A DNA stretch of 64,000 nucleotides from DASYQD01 sp036005845 (GCA_036005845.1 DASYQD010000183.1:1-64000), one strand, 5' to 3'. Shown: positions 6,788 through 16,555, counted from the first letter of the stretch. The notes: generated by a model from the letters alone, not told the origin. A program made the numbers and translations.

Positions 6788-9409
6788 TCAGCGGCCGGCG
6801 GGAGCGGCGCCTGCTCCGGCGCCGGCGAGACCTTCGCGCACCTGCAGCTCGCGCTCGGCGGTGCGGCCGGCGGCGTCGACGACGGTGATGCGGTGGCGGC
6901 CGGCGACGGGTTCCCACCAGAGACGCTCGTCGGCAGGCGCGCTGCCCAGGTATTCGCCGTCGACGAACCAGGAGAGCGCGGCACCGCCGCCGACCTCGCC
7001 CTGCAGCGGCACTTCCTGGCGGCCGACCGGCACGCCGGGCAGCAGCACGAGCACCTGCCCCTGCGGCGGCGAGAGGATGCGCAGCTCGCCGGGCTCGGGC
7101 GGCGCCTCGCAGCCGGGCGCGAGCGCCGGCGGCTCGGGCAGCCAGCGCTGGCGCTCGCCGAGCCAGCGGCGCAGGCTCGCCGGCCACGTCACGTAGCTGC
7201 GCGTCTCCCAGCGATGGTCGCCGCGGCAGGCGGGCTGAAGCGCCAAACCGCTCGCGAGGTCGACGTCGACGGCCACGTGGTACGGGCAGCGACGCGTCGG
7301 CACCGCAGCGCGCACGGCGAGCACACGCTTGCGCGTCGGACAGGCGGCGCCGGGCAAGTAACCGGAGTAGGCGCAGACCTCGAGCCACTCGAGACCGGCG
7401 GGCGCAGTCTCGTTTGCCGGCAGCCGGCCCGGCTCCATGCCTTCGAGCAGGTCGAAGAGGATCGGCCCGGCGGCGTCGGCGCCGACGAGGTCGAAGGCAC
7501 CCTGATTGTCGAAGTTCCCGAGCCACACCGCGGCCGTGTACTGCGCGCCCGAACCCACCGCCCACGCGTCGCGGTGCCCATAGCTGGTGCCGGTCTTCCA
7601 GTGCACGTGCGCCGGTGCGCCCGACCACTTGCGGCGCTCGGGGAAGTCGGGGCGGTCGCGGCGCGAGAGCGTGCGCCGCGTCAGCCAGGCGGCGGCGGGG
7701 GAGAAGAGGCGCGGCTCGCTGTCGTCGCTCTGGTCGGAGGCGAGCTGGACTCGCGAGATCGAGATCGCTTCGTCGCTGCGCTCCTCGCGATGACTCACGC
7801 TCGTCACTGCGAGCGGAGCGAAGCAATCTCGATCCTGCGAGCACGCTTGCGCATTGGGTTGGCGCAGCACGCGCAGCGGCCGCCAGCGACCATCTTCGGC
7901 AAGGGCTGCGTACAGGCCAGCCATCTCGAGCGGCGTCACGTCGACGGCGCCGATCGCGGCCGACAGGCCGTAGAAGCCGGGCTCGTTCCGCAGGTGCCGG
8001 AAGCCGGCACTGCGCATGGTGCCGAGGAACGACTCCAGTCCGAGCTGGTCGAGCAGATGCACGAACGGCACGTTGAGCGACAGCGACAGGGCGTCGTCGA
8101 GCGACACCAGCCCGGCGAAACGCCCGTCGAAGTTCTGCGGCGTGTAGTTGCCGTATGCCACCGGCACGTCGGGCACCAGGTGGTCCGGCAACACCAGGCC
8201 GCGGTCGATGCCGAGCGCATAGATCAGCGGCTTCAATGCCGATCCTGGCGAGCGCGCCACGTCGAAACCGGCGATCTGCCCACCGTGCGCGCCGTCCCAG
8301 AAGTCGAAGCTCCCCACCAGCGCCCGCACCTCGCCGTTGGTGTGGTCGGCGATCACCACCGCGCCGTTGTGGATGCCGAGCAGATCCATCTCGTGCGCCG
8401 ACCGCGCCATGGCGCGCTCGGCAAGCAGCTGCGCGCCGCGATCGAGCGTCGTCTCGATCCGCTCGCGATCGGGATAGCGCGCCCGCAACCAAAACGCCGC
8501 ATGCGGCGCATGCCGCGGCAACGGCCGCAACTGCGTCGGCACGTCGCGCCAAGTGCGCGGATCCGACCCGGCTGCGGGCAGCCCACCAGCCTCGACCAGC
8601 CGTGCCGCCACAGCCGCCCGCGCGCTCGCCAACCGCTTCTCGTTGAGCGGCGACGGTGCCCGCGCCCCCGGCTGCTGCGGCACTGCCAACAACACCGCGA
8701 TCTCCTCCGGCACCAGATCGCGTGCCCCGTGCCCGAAGTAAGCCCAACACGCCGCCTCGACGCCTTCGAGATTGCCGCCATACGGCGCGAACGTCAGGTA
8801 CGCCGCCAAGATCTCGCGCTTCCCCAACCGCGCCTCCAACTGCACCGCCCGCAACGCCTCGATCACCTTGCTGGCTACCGTCCGCGGCCGCGGCTCCAAC
8901 ACCCGCACCAACTGCATCGTCAACGTCGACCCGCCCGACACCCTCCGCCCACTCCTCACATTGAGCCAAACCGCCCGCACCAAGGCGACGGGGTCGACTC
9001 CCGAATGCCGCCAGAACCGCTTGTCCTCGAACCGCACCAACGCCGTCAAGTAGTCAGGATCGATCGCCTCCAAATCCGCCCGCATCCGCACCTTCTCGTC
9101 GGGCGAAAGGAACACGTAAGCCGGCGACCCATCGCGATAACTCACGACGGTCGAAGGCGCCACACCCAACCGCGCCGGCAACGGCACCATCCAAATCAAC
9201 GCCACCGGCAACGCAACAACGACCACAACTACACCCGCCACCAGCCAACGCCCACGCCGATCAACCAGCCGACGCCCACCGCTCGCGAGGAGCCTGCAGA
9301 AGTCGACCAGCAAACGGAGGCGCGGTCGGGCGCCGGCGCGAGCGGGCGCGCGGGGGGGAGGGCTCCCAGCCGCGCGGAGCGTCCTCGCGAGCACGGATGG
9401 GATACCCAC
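6788..9409 (-). CDS. pbpC: Penicillin-binding protein 1C (bifunctional glycosyltransferase/transpeptidase)
   Basis: The order is: short cytoplasmic tail; one membrane segment (WLVAGVVVVVVALPVALIW); GT51 glycosyltransferase with FEDKRFWRHSGVDP and GGSTLTMQL; transpeptidase with SPGSALKP (Ser nucleophile and Lys), SLN and KTGTS; and a PBP1C-type C-terminal beta domain. It polymerises and cross-links peptidoglycan in the periplasm. It lies just downstream of the alpha-2-macroglobulin gene, the pairing known from pbpC-yfhM of E. coli. The start is uncertain: GTG 9409 follows a strong hairpin; GTG 9394 is possible; ATG 9568 would overlap the upstream gene and add a poor tail. Around residues 523-553 a 90-bp palindromic repeat is translated in frame as a loop. 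Confidence 0.9.
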   Translation of the reverse strand: MGIPSVLARTLRAAGSPPPRAPARAGARPRLRLLVDFCRLLASGGRRLVDRRGRWLVAGVVVVVVALPVALIWMVPLPARLGVAPSTVVSYRDGSPAYVFLSPDEKVRMRADLEAIDPDYLTALVRFEDKRFWRHSGVDPVALVRAVWLNVRSGRRVSGGSTLTMQLVRVLEPRPRTVASKVIEALRAVQLEARLGKREILAAYLTFAPYGGNLEGVEAACWAYFGHGARDLVPEEIAVLLAVPQQPGARAPSPLNEKRLASARAAVAARLVEAGGLPAAGSDPRTWRDVPTQLRPLPRHAPHAAFWLRARYPDRERIETTLDRGAQLLAERAMARSAHEMDLLGIHNGAVVIADHTNGEVRALVGSFDFWDGAHGGQIAGFDVARSPGSALKPLIYALGIDRGLVLPDHLVPDVPVAYGNYTPQNFDGRFAGLVSLDDALSLSLNVPFVHLLDQLGLESFLGTMRSAGFRHLRNEPGFYGLSAAIGAVDVTPLEMAGLYAALAEDGRWRPLRVLRQPNAQACSQDRDCFAPLAVTSVSHREERSDEAISISRVQLASDQSDDSEPRLFSPAAAWLTRRTLSRRDRPDFPERRKWSGAPAHVHWKTGTSYGHRDAWAVGSGAQYTAAVWLGNFDNQGAFDLVGADAAGPILFDLLEGMEPGRLPANETAPAGLEWLEVCAYSGYLPGAACPTRKRVLAVRAAVPTRRCPYHVAVDVDLASGLALQPACRGDHRWETRSYVTWPASLRRWLGERQRWLPEPPALAPGCEAPPEPGELRILSPPQGQVLVLLPGVPVGRQEVPLQGEVGGGAALSWFVDGEYLGSAPADERLWWEPVAGRHRITVVDAAGRTAERELQVREGLAGAGAGAAPAGR
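7751..7840. repeat. Two-arm palindromic repeat, family A, in frame inside pbpC
   Basis: The left arm, starting TCGCGAGATCGAGATCGCTT at 7751, and an inverted right arm ending in AGCAATCTCGATCCTGCGA at 7840 flank a short centre. Similar arms occur at 26563-26645, 28943-29060 and 41792-41890. This copy is exactly 90 bp, adds no stop codon and is read on the minus strand as REERSDEAISIS and flanking residues. It sits between the conserved PLRVL and RLFSPAAAWL segments of the transpeptidase domain. Confidence 0.85.
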
Positions 9410-9425
9410 CCGCAGGCGGGGACCC

Positions 9426-9459
9426 GTGAGGGCCGGCGCCCGTTCGCGCCGGCCGTCAC
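9426..9459. terminator. Strong hairpin between the A2M gene and pbpC
   Basis: A 14-bp stem with one mismatch (GTGAGGGCCGGCGC at 9426-9439, GCGCCGGCCGTCAC at 9446-9459) with a 6-base loop lies between the alpha-2-macroglobulin stop and the pbpC start. There is no T tract. It could attenuate transcription into pbpC, protect the upstream mRNA end, or be another dispersed palindrome. Confidence 0.5.
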
Positions 9460-9513
9460 CACCATCCCCAAGCTCGAGCTCGCCGCTGTCGGCCGGCTCA
9501 GCGTCGTCGCGAC

Positions 9514-12500
9514 CTACTTCGCCCACGGCCCCTTCACCTCGACCGTCCCACCATGCACCCGCGCCCAATTCCGCGGGTCATACATCGCCTCAGCATCCGC
9601 AGTCGGCAACTCGAACCTGCCCGCCGTCACCGCCCGCACCGCATAAATGACCTGCCGGATCTCCCCCTTCTGCAACTCCCCAAACACCTCGATCCGATCA
9701 TCGCGAAGGTCCATGTGGTCCGCCTGCCACAACCGATCCGCGTCCACCCACTCCGGCGTCGCGTCGCTCCGCCCCAGCCGCGGGTTCTCGATCTCCCATC
9801 CGGCCGGGATGCGATCGACGAGAGCGATGTTGCTCATCCGCTCGCCCGACGTGTTGTGCAACGTCAGCTCGACGTAGACCAGGTCGCCGAGCGCGATCTC
9901 GCTCAAGTCGTTCGTGCCGCTGCCGGTGAGCTCTTCGCCGCCGGCACCGAGCCACCGCCGCTCGAGCTTCAAGCCCTCACCGCCGTACGGCGCGCCGTCC
10001 GTCTCCCGCACGCCCTCGCTCACGAGAATCAGCCACAGCTTCCCTTCGCCCTTGGTTGGCACGTTCACCGTTAGCCGCTCGTACTCGCTCGCCCGCGGCA
10101 AGTCCCACGCGCGGTCGCTCTTCTTCACGCCCGGCGGCAACGGCTGCGGCGCCAACCGGCGCCCGTCCGCCGTCAACGTCGGCGGTGCGAAGTCCTGCGC
10201 GCTCGCCTCGAGCGTCTTGCCGAGCCCGGTGATCCCCCACGCCAGCTCCTGCGTCGTGTACCAGTGATTCGGGCTGCTGTCCTGCAGCCCCTGCGCGACG
10301 AGCGCCGCCAGCTTGTCCGCACCCGGATCGTGTCCGAACAGATCGGTGAACACCGACAGCATGAAGCCGCGCATGCGCAGGTCCGAGTAGAACGTCCAGT
10401 AGTTCTCGCGGTAGCCGTCGAGCGGCGAGAGGTCCGGCTGCCGCAGGTCGCGCTCGTAGCGGTGGTCGCCCGCCAGGTAGAGCGCCGCCTTCAACATGTA
10501 GAGCTGCTCGCGCTCCTCGTGCCGCGGCTCGTTCGGGAGCTGCTCGATGAGCCGCAGGATGCGGCCCTTGCGCCCCTTGCCGGCGACGGCGAGCACGTAG
10601 TGCATGTAGGGCTCCGACGTCCCCGCGTGCCAGTCGTAGTCCTTGCCGCCGCGCTCGTAGTGGTTGCTGATCCGCTGCTCCATCCAGGCCAGCGCGTCGT
10701 CGATGCGCCCCTGCGGCACCGGGTAGCGCAGCCGCTGCGCGTCGAGCAGCACGTGCGTCGCGTACGCCGTGCCCCACGGCGTCGGCTCCGAGTCGCCCGG
10801 CCAGTAACCGAAGCCGCCCGACGGCGTCTGCATCGAGAGGATGCGCTCGATGCCGGCCTGCGTCATCTTCTCGATGGCGCCTGGCCCGGCCAACGCCGGG
10901 TCGAGCGTGCCGATGAGCTGCGAGGCGTAGAGCAGCGGCCGCGTCGTCGACGTCGTCTGCTCGATGCAGCCGTACGGATAGTGGAGCAGCTCGCGCAGGT
11001 GGCCGAACGCCTCGCCGTACGGGTTGGCGGTCACCCACAACGTCGTGCGCTCGCTGAACGGCAGCCAGCCGCGCAGGCGCGGCGCGACCTCCGCCTCGCC
11101 GGCCTGCAGCTCGATGCGCTGCACCTGCCGCACGCGCGGGCCGGCCGGCAGCACCGGCACGTCCTGCTTCTCCTCCGAACGCAGGTCGCCGGCATCCGAG
11201 TGCGGGTTTTTGACCCAGGCACGCGCTACCAGCGTGACGCCGCCGAGGCCGCCGTCGGCCTTGGCGTGGAAGACGAACGAGCCGGTGGCGTTCGGCGCCA
11301 CGTCGGCGCTCTGCTCGCCGCCGCCGACGGCGACCAGGGGAGGGCAGGCGCCCGGGCCGGGGCATTTGCGTTCGAGGCCAGGAGTGGTCAGCTCCTGCGC
11401 AGCCAGCGACACCGTCACCTTGCGCGGCGCGCCGGAGAGGTTGGTCACCGCCACCGGCACGTCGATCGAATCGCCGAGCGAGAGGAAGCGCGGCAGCGTC
11501 ACCTGCAACACCAGCGGATCGCGCACGATCACCTGCGCATCGGCGTGGCCCATGCGCTTGCTGCCGGCGGTCACCGCCATGACGCGCAACGCGCCGCGGT
11601 AGGGCGGCAGATCCATATTGAGGCGCAGCTTGCCATCCGCTGGCACCGGCACGAGGCCCGACCACACCGCCACCGGCTTGACCGGCTGCACCCGGCCGAG
11701 CTTGCCCGCCGCGTCGCCGCCCGTGCGGCTCGGGCTCGCGGGAGGTACGGCCAGCGTCCAGCCGATGGTCTCGAAGGTCTGCACGCCGAGCGCGCGCCGG
11801 GTGAAGATCTGCTTCGCCGGGTCGGGGCTCTCGAAGCGGGTGAGCGACAGGATGCCCTCGTCGACCGCGGCCACGGTGGCGTACGTCGGTCCGTCGAGCT
11901 TGCCGAGATCGAGCGTCACCGGCAGGTTGGCGCTCGAGCGCACCTCCGCCGGCACGCTGAGCTTCACCGGCTGCGTGAAGTCGGTGGGCTCGACCGCCAG
12001 CGATTGCACGCCGAACGCTCGATCGGGCAGCAGGCCACCCTCCGCCGAGACGCGGGGGTCCTTCACCGCGAACGCCGTGACGTAGACGTTGGGCACGAAC
12101 CTGGGCAGCGTGAACGTCCACTTCGCCTCGCCCGGCTGCACGTCGCGCCACTCGGAGGCGACGAGCTCGTCGGTCTCGGCGGTGAGGAGCACGCGGCCGC
12201 GGAACGGCGCCTGGAATTTGACCTCGACGGCAGAGCCGACCTTCGCCTTGTCAGGCACACTGACGTCGATCCACGTCGGCCGGTCGGGCCGCGGCGTCCG
12301 CGCCGCTTCGCTCTCCTCGGGCTCCCAGTAATACCAGCCGCCGTCGCCCTCGAGCTCGAGGTCGGTGTGCGCGGCGCCGGCGTGGGCGCGCACCAGGAAC
12401 CCCGAGCCGTCCGCATCGGGCCGCCACTTGGCGGTGAAGCGGCCGCCGTTCACCGCCACCTTGCTGCGGTCCTCGGGCACCGGCCGCAGGTAGCGGCGCC

Positions 12501-15306
12501 AGCTCTCCTCGCCGAGGTTCTCGTCGTAGTACCAGCCGTACTCCTCCTCGAGCCGCACCAGCTCGAGGTCGACGCTCTTGACGTCGTTGGGCACGATGCG
12601 GCCGTTCCAGTCGACGACGATGCCCTGCACGACGAGGTCGCTGCCGGCCTTCACCTTCTGCGTGCTCGACTGCAAGCCGATGTAGTAGCGCGCCGGGTGC
12701 ACCGGCACGTCGGCCTCGCCGACCGTGGTGCGGCCGCTCCCCGCCTCGAACACGGCGGCGCGGGCGACGATCGTCGCCGGGCCGTGATAGCTGCCGGCGC
12801 TCGGCACGGCGGGGCAGGCGAGGGTCGCCTTGCCGGCATCGTCGAGCGCGCCCTCGACGGCGCCCAGCGGCATCGCCTTCTCGGGCGGCTTCTCCGCATC
12901 GCGCCAGACGCCGTAGACGAAGTTGGCGTTGAGCTTGGGCGCGAAGGTGGCGGGCGCCAGCTCGCAGCTCAGCTCCACCTTGGCGCCCTCGGGCACGCCG
13001 CCGAAGAGGTAGCGCGCTTCGATGCCGACTGGCACTTCCTGGCCGAGCAGATACTGCGACTGCGCCGAACGTGCCTCGACTTTCATGCGCTCGGGCACGA
13101 ACTCCTCGACGCGGAACGTATGGCTGCCCGCCGCCTTGCCGGCGACCTCCACCTGCGCCTCGTACTTGCCGGTGGGCGCGAAGGCAGCGAAGGTGGGATC
13201 GAGCGTCACCACGCCGGCACCGTTGACCGGCAGCGTGTGCTGGCGGATCACCTTGCCGCGCGGGTCGACGAGCTTCACCTGCACCGGCATCCCCGCCGGC
13301 GGCGCCACGTGCTCGGCGTCGCGCACGATGGCGACGAGGTGCGCGGTCTCGCCGGGGCGATAGACGCCGCGGTCGCCGTAGACGGCGGCGGCGTACTTCT
13401 TCTCGCCGCCGTGGTAGGGCTCGCCCGAGACGCGCGCTTCGTCCACCGACGCCTGCAGATCCGCGAACTTGAGATAGGTGAGGTCGCGGCCGCTGCTGGC
13501 GAGCAGCGCGAACGGCAGCCCCTTGTCGACGCCGGCCTCGGGCACCTGCAGCGAGCAGGCGCCGGTCGCGCCGGTGTTGCAGGTGTCGAGCGTGAAGCCG
13601 CTCTTGCGCAGCAGGCTGATCTCGACGCCGCGCGCGGGCGCCAGCGTCTTGCTGTCGAACGCCCACACCTCGACGCTCTTGCCTCGGTTGTTCTCATCCG
13701 CATGCTCGTCCCCGCCGGGGACGGGCACCATGCCGGTGCGCTTGGCGACGAGCTGCAGGTCGGTGAGCAGCAGCCGCGCGGTGTCCTTCGCGCCGGCACT
13801 GGTGAGCGTGATCTCCAGCAGGCCCTTGGTGTCGGCGGGCACCCACGAGGCGACGTCGACGTAGGTGGTCGACGGCTTGTCGGGGTCGCCGTGCACGGCG
13901 ATCTTCCTCTGCGCGATGAGGTCGCTGGTGCGCTCGTCGGCCGCCTCGCTGTCGTCGTTGCTCATCCAGAAGACGAGGTTCTTCGGCGGCACCTGCCGCA
14001 CCTCGACCATCACCTCGTCGACGTTCAGGTGGCGCACCGGCAGCGACTGCCAGGCGCTGCGCGGCAGGTAGCGGCCCTTGGAGACGAAAGTCACCTGCGG
14101 CGAGCGCGCCGGCACCGAGAAGCTGGTCTCGTAATCACCCTGCAGCGTGCCGCCGTCGGCGGTGCGGGCACCGGCCTCGAGACGGAACGAGTAGGGACCG
14201 CGCTTGAAGTCGCCGAAGAGGCGCATGCCGCCGCCCGACGGCGCCGTCGTGAACGTCACCGCCGGCGTGACGTGCAGCTTCTCGGCGAGCTCGTCGTCGG
14301 GGAAGACGCAGCGCTGCGAGAGCTCGCCGAAGCCGCGCCCGGTGACGCGGTCGTAGTACCAGCGGTGGCCGTGCATGCGGCCTTCGTTCTCGCCCAGGGC
14401 CGCCTGGTCGTCGCAGACGATCTCGACGTAATAGCCGCTGGCGGCCTCGGCCGGGAAGATGGCTTTGATCTCGACGCCTTCGCCCTTGGGCAGCGTCAGC
14501 TCGTCGGTCGCGGCGGTGGCGACGCCGGGGCCCCCCTCCTGCTCGGCGCCGGCGGCGAGGGCGAGATGCAGACGGCGGTTGGGCCGCATCGCCTCGCCGT
14601 GCACGCTCATGCGCACGGTGTTGGCCGCCTCCTGTTTGGCGCTCCACACTGCGAGCGGCGCGTCGCGGCCGAAGCTGTCCGTGACCGTGAAGGTCGCGCG
14701 CTTGCGCACCGACTCGATCTCGACCGGCGCCGAGAAGACGAGGTCGACGGTGGCGTTGCCGTAGCGGTCCTTCTTGTTGCTGCCGCCGCCCTCGGAGCCG
14801 ACGAGCGACATGCGGCTGAGAGCGAAGGCGGGCGTGGTGAAGCGGTAGGTCCAACCGCCGCCCGGCCCGCGCAGGTCCTTGCCCTCGGCGGTGCGCACCG
14901 AGACGAGCGTGGCGATGTAGGTGGTGGCGGGAGCGAACGGCTCGTTGGGCTCGAAGACGAGCGTGGAGGGGCCAGTGCGCTTGAGCTCGCCGTCGACCTT
15001 CGGCTGCAGGGTGAGGCGCGTGCCCTCGGCCGTGGTGGCTTTGGCGTCTTCGCCTTCGGACGAGTCGCTGCCTTCGGGTGCGATGGGCCGAGCCAGCTCG
15101 ATCACCAGTTGGCGCGGCACGACGCCTTCGGGTCCGAGGGTGCCGAAGACCGGCGCCAGCGCCGCGGCCGTCAGCGGCGGCGCCGGCGCGCCGGGCTTGG
15201 CGGGCACTTTCTCGCCGCTCTTGCAGGCGCCCAACGCGAGCAGCGCCGCGGTCAGACAGACAAGGGAAATCCCACCCGCCGAGAGCAGGACGTGACGAAC
15301 GCGCAT
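9514..15306 (-). CDS. Bacterial alpha-2-macroglobulin lipoprotein (YfhM-like)
   Basis: The protein has 1930 residues. The signal peptide ends in a lipobox (LALGAC), so the mature protein should be a lipid-anchored periplasmic protein. Macroglobulin-like domains follow, with the thioester motif at about residue 1447 (YPYGCIEQTTS), the CxEQ signature of trapping-type macroglobulins. The C-terminal part is an alpha-alpha toroid plus a receptor-binding-like beta domain. The family traps foreign proteases that enter the periplasm and works with PBP1C, which repairs peptidoglycan; the pbpC gene follows at once. The ATG start fits the signal peptide, but I do not see a strong ribosome-binding site. 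Confidence 0.93.
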   Translation of the reverse strand: MRVRHVLLSAGGISLVCLTAALLALGACKSGEKVPAKPGAPAPPLTAAALAPVFGTLGPEGVVPRQLVIELARPIAPEGSDSSEGEDAKATTAEGTRLTLQPKVDGELKRTGPSTLVFEPNEPFAPATTYIATLVSVRTAEGKDLRGPGGGWTYRFTTPAFALSRMSLVGSEGGGSNKKDRYGNATVDLVFSAPVEIESVRKRATFTVTDSFGRDAPLAVWSAKQEAANTVRMSVHGEAMRPNRRLHLALAAGAEQEGGPGVATAATDELTLPKGEGVEIKAIFPAEAASGYYVEIVCDDQAALGENEGRMHGHRWYYDRVTGRGFGELSQRCVFPDDELAEKLHVTPAVTFTTAPSGGGMRLFGDFKRGPYSFRLEAGARTADGGTLQGDYETSFSVPARSPQVTFVSKGRYLPRSAWQSLPVRHLNVDEVMVEVRQVPPKNLVFWMSNDDSEAADERTSDLIAQRKIAVHGDPDKPSTTYVDVASWVPADTKGLLEITLTSAGAKDTARLLLTDLQLVAKRTGMVPVPGGDEHADENNRGKSVEVWAFDSKTLAPARGVEISLLRKSGFTLDTCNTGATGACSLQVPEAGVDKGLPFALLASSGRDLTYLKFADLQASVDEARVSGEPYHGGEKKYAAAVYGDRGVYRPGETAHLVAIVRDAEHVAPPAGMPVQVKLVDPRGKVIRQHTLPVNGAGVVTLDPTFAAFAPTGKYEAQVEVAGKAAGSHTFRVEEFVPERMKVEARSAQSQYLLGQEVPVGIEARYLFGGVPEGAKVELSCELAPATFAPKLNANFVYGVWRDAEKPPEKAMPLGAVEGALDDAGKATLACPAVPSAGSYHGPATIVARAAVFEAGSGRTTVGEADVPVHPARYYIGLQSSTQKVKAGSDLVVQGIVVDWNGRIVPNDVKSVDLELVRLEEEYGWYYDENLGEESWRRYLRPVPEDRSKVAVNGGRFTAKWRPDADGSGFLVRAHAGAAHTDLELEGDGGWYYWEPEESEAARTPRPDRPTWIDVSVPDKAKVGSAVEVKFQAPFRGRVLLTAETDELVASEWRDVQPGEAKWTFTLPRFVPNVYVTAFAVKDPRVSAEGGLLPDRAFGVQSLAVEPTDFTQPVKLSVPAEVRSSANLPVTLDLGKLDGPTYATVAAVDEGILSLTRFESPDPAKQIFTRRALGVQTFETIGWTLAVPPASPSRTGGDAAGKLGRVQPVKPVAVWSGLVPVPADGKLRLNMDLPPYRGALRVMAVTAGSKRMGHADAQVIVRDPLVLQVTLPRFLSLGDSIDVPVAVTNLSGAPRKVTVSLAAQELTTPGLERKCPGPGACPPLVAVGGGEQSADVAPNATGSFVFHAKADGGLGGVTLVARAWVKNPHSDAGDLRSEEKQDVPVLPAGPRVRQVQRIELQAGEAEVAPRLRGWLPFSERTTLWVTANPYGEAFGHLRELLHYPYGCIEQTTSTTRPLLYASQLIGTLDPALAGPGAIEKMTQAGIERILSMQTPSGGFGYWPGDSEPTPWGTAYATHVLLDAQRLRYPVPQGRIDDALAWMEQRISNHYERGGKDYDWHAGTSEPYMHYVLAVAGKGRKGRILRLIEQLPNEPRHEEREQLYMLKAALYLAGDHRYERDLRQPDLSPLDGYRENYWTFYSDLRMRGFMLSVFTDLFGHDPGADKLAALVAQGLQDSSPNHWYTTQELAWGITGLGKTLEASAQDFAPPTLTADGRRLAPQPLPPGVKKSDRAWDLPRASEYERLTVNVPTKGEGKLWLILVSEGVRETDGAPYGGEGLKLERRWLGAGGEELTGSGTNDLSEIALGDLVYVELTLHNTSGERMSNIALVDRIPAGWEIENPRLGRSDATPEWVDADRLWQADHMDLRDDRIEVFGELQKGEIRQVIYAVRAVTAGRFELPTADAEAMYDPRNWARVHGGTVEVKGPWAK

Positions 15307-15511
15307 GTGCCAAACCTCCTGGCGGGCCCGCCGCCGCTGTGATGCGCCCCTTCGCCTTCCGCAGGAATCGGGGAGCGAAGACAGTACAGCACCGCGGCTG
15401 GGCGGCGCGGCGGCGGAGGGCTGTCGGAGGGCTGACGGATTGTGGCGGAGTGGTGGCGGCGAATGCAGCGACTTGCGTGCGGGGTGGTCCCGCTCGTGGG
15501 ACCATGGTTGC

Positions 15512-16555
15512 GTGCGCGTTCGGCTGAGCGGCCCTCTCGCCTTCGTCGTCGCGGCTGCGCTGTGCAGCGGCTGCGTCGATCACAACCTGGCCCATCCGCG
15601 CACGGCGCCGGTGGGAGTGCACGAGTGGAGCGACAGCGCTGTGCGCGGCAAGCTGCTCGTCCGCCTCGAGTGGGCGGCGCCCGCAGGCGAAGGTCGGCTA
15701 CCGACGGTGATCGTCCACCCCGAAGCCGGCCACGAAGCCGTCGAGATGCGCGGCATCCTGCGCGACCTCGCGGCACACGGCTACCTCGCCGTCGCCGCCG
15801 ACTATCGCCGCGCGATCGGCGGCCGCTACCGCGAGACGCTGTTCACCTGGCGCGACCAGCAGGACGTGCGCGCCGTCTTCGACCTGGTGGGCGCGAGCCC
15901 GCTTGTCGACCCCGCCCGCATCGGCCTCCTCGGCTTCTCACAGGGTGGCGTCTACAGCCTCTCGATCGCGGCGCAGACCGGCAACGCCGCCGCCGTCGTC
16001 GCCTACTACCCGGTCACCGACTTCGAGCAGTGGCTCGAAGAATCCGCGAGCGGCCCCGGCCGGCGCTGGGTCTTCCGCCTCATCCGCCGACACTTCTTCC
16101 GCCAGTCGGGCGCGAAGACCGACGACGAGTTCCGCGAGCTCCTCGCCCGCGCTTCACCGCTCCGCCAAGCCGAGCACATCCGTTGCCCCGTCCTGCTCAT
16201 CCACGGCGATCGCGACAAGTCCGCCGGAGTGGAGCAGTCCCGCCGCCTCGCCGCACGCCTGCGCGAGCTCGGCACGCCGGTCGAGCTGCTCGAGGTTCCC
16301 GGCGCTGGCCACGTCTTCAACTTCCGCGACGAAGCGCAGGCCGAGCTCGCCTGGGCGGCAACCTTGCGCTGGCTCGATTCGTATACTGCCGATCATGCGA
16401 AACGGCTCGATGCGCCTCGGTCTCCCGCGCCTGTCCCTGAGGCTTCTCGCCCTCTCGCTCGTGGCCTCGTCGGCTGCTGTCGCGGCGACGGCGCCATCGA
16501 CCGCGACGGCGCAGCTGCACGGCATCCATCCCGAAGACATCGACCGCACGGCTGA
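15512..16555 (+). CDS. Dienelactone hydrolase-like alpha/beta hydrolase, probably exported
   Basis: The 347-residue protein has the nucleophile elbow GFSQGG (Ser), a later Asp in IHGDRD and the His in GAGHVF, i.e. a complete Ser-Asp-His triad of the alpha/beta hydrolase fold. The N-terminus (VRVRLSGPLAFVVAAALCSGC) is a signal peptide that may end in a lipoprotein Cys, although the lipobox is not ideal. Start GTG 15512 was chosen because it gives this signal peptide; longer starts add unrelated GC-rich sequence. The recognisable domain ends near base 16380, but the frame stays open to 16555 and overlaps the next gene by 161 bp. The substrate is unknown. Confidence 0.8.
   Translation: MRVRLSGPLAFVVAAALCSGCVDHNLAHPRTAPVGVHEWSDSAVRGKLLVRLEWAAPAGEGRLPTVIVHPEAGHEAVEMRGILRDLAAHGYLAVAADYRRAIGGRYRETLFTWRDQQDVRAVFDLVGASPLVDPARIGLLGFSQGGVYSLSIAAQTGNAAAVVAYYPVTDFEQWLEESASGPGRRWVFRLIRRHFFRQSGAKTDDEFRELLARASPLRQAEHIRCPVLLIHGDRDKSAGVEQSRRLAARLRELGTPVELLEVPGAGHVFNFRDEAQAELAWAATLRWLDSYTADHAKRLDAPRSPAPVPEASRPLARGLVGCCRGDGAIDRDGAAARHPSRRHRPHG

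Noticed and set aside
6200..9646. Open frame of 1148 codons on the plus strand opposite pbpC
   Set aside because: No domain or signal is found. The opposite strand carries all the GT51 and transpeptidase motifs.
10264..15342. Very long open frame (1692 codons) antisense to the alpha-2-macroglobulin gene
   Set aside because: High GC keeps antisense frames open. The product is low-complexity Arg/Ala/Leu/Val-rich with no recognisable domain, while the minus-strand frame has a signal peptide and the CIEQ thioester.
15485..15504. Hairpin TGGTCCC/GGGACCA just ahead of the hydrolase start as a regulatory element
   Set aside because: A 7-bp stem is expected often at this base composition, and nothing else supports a switch.
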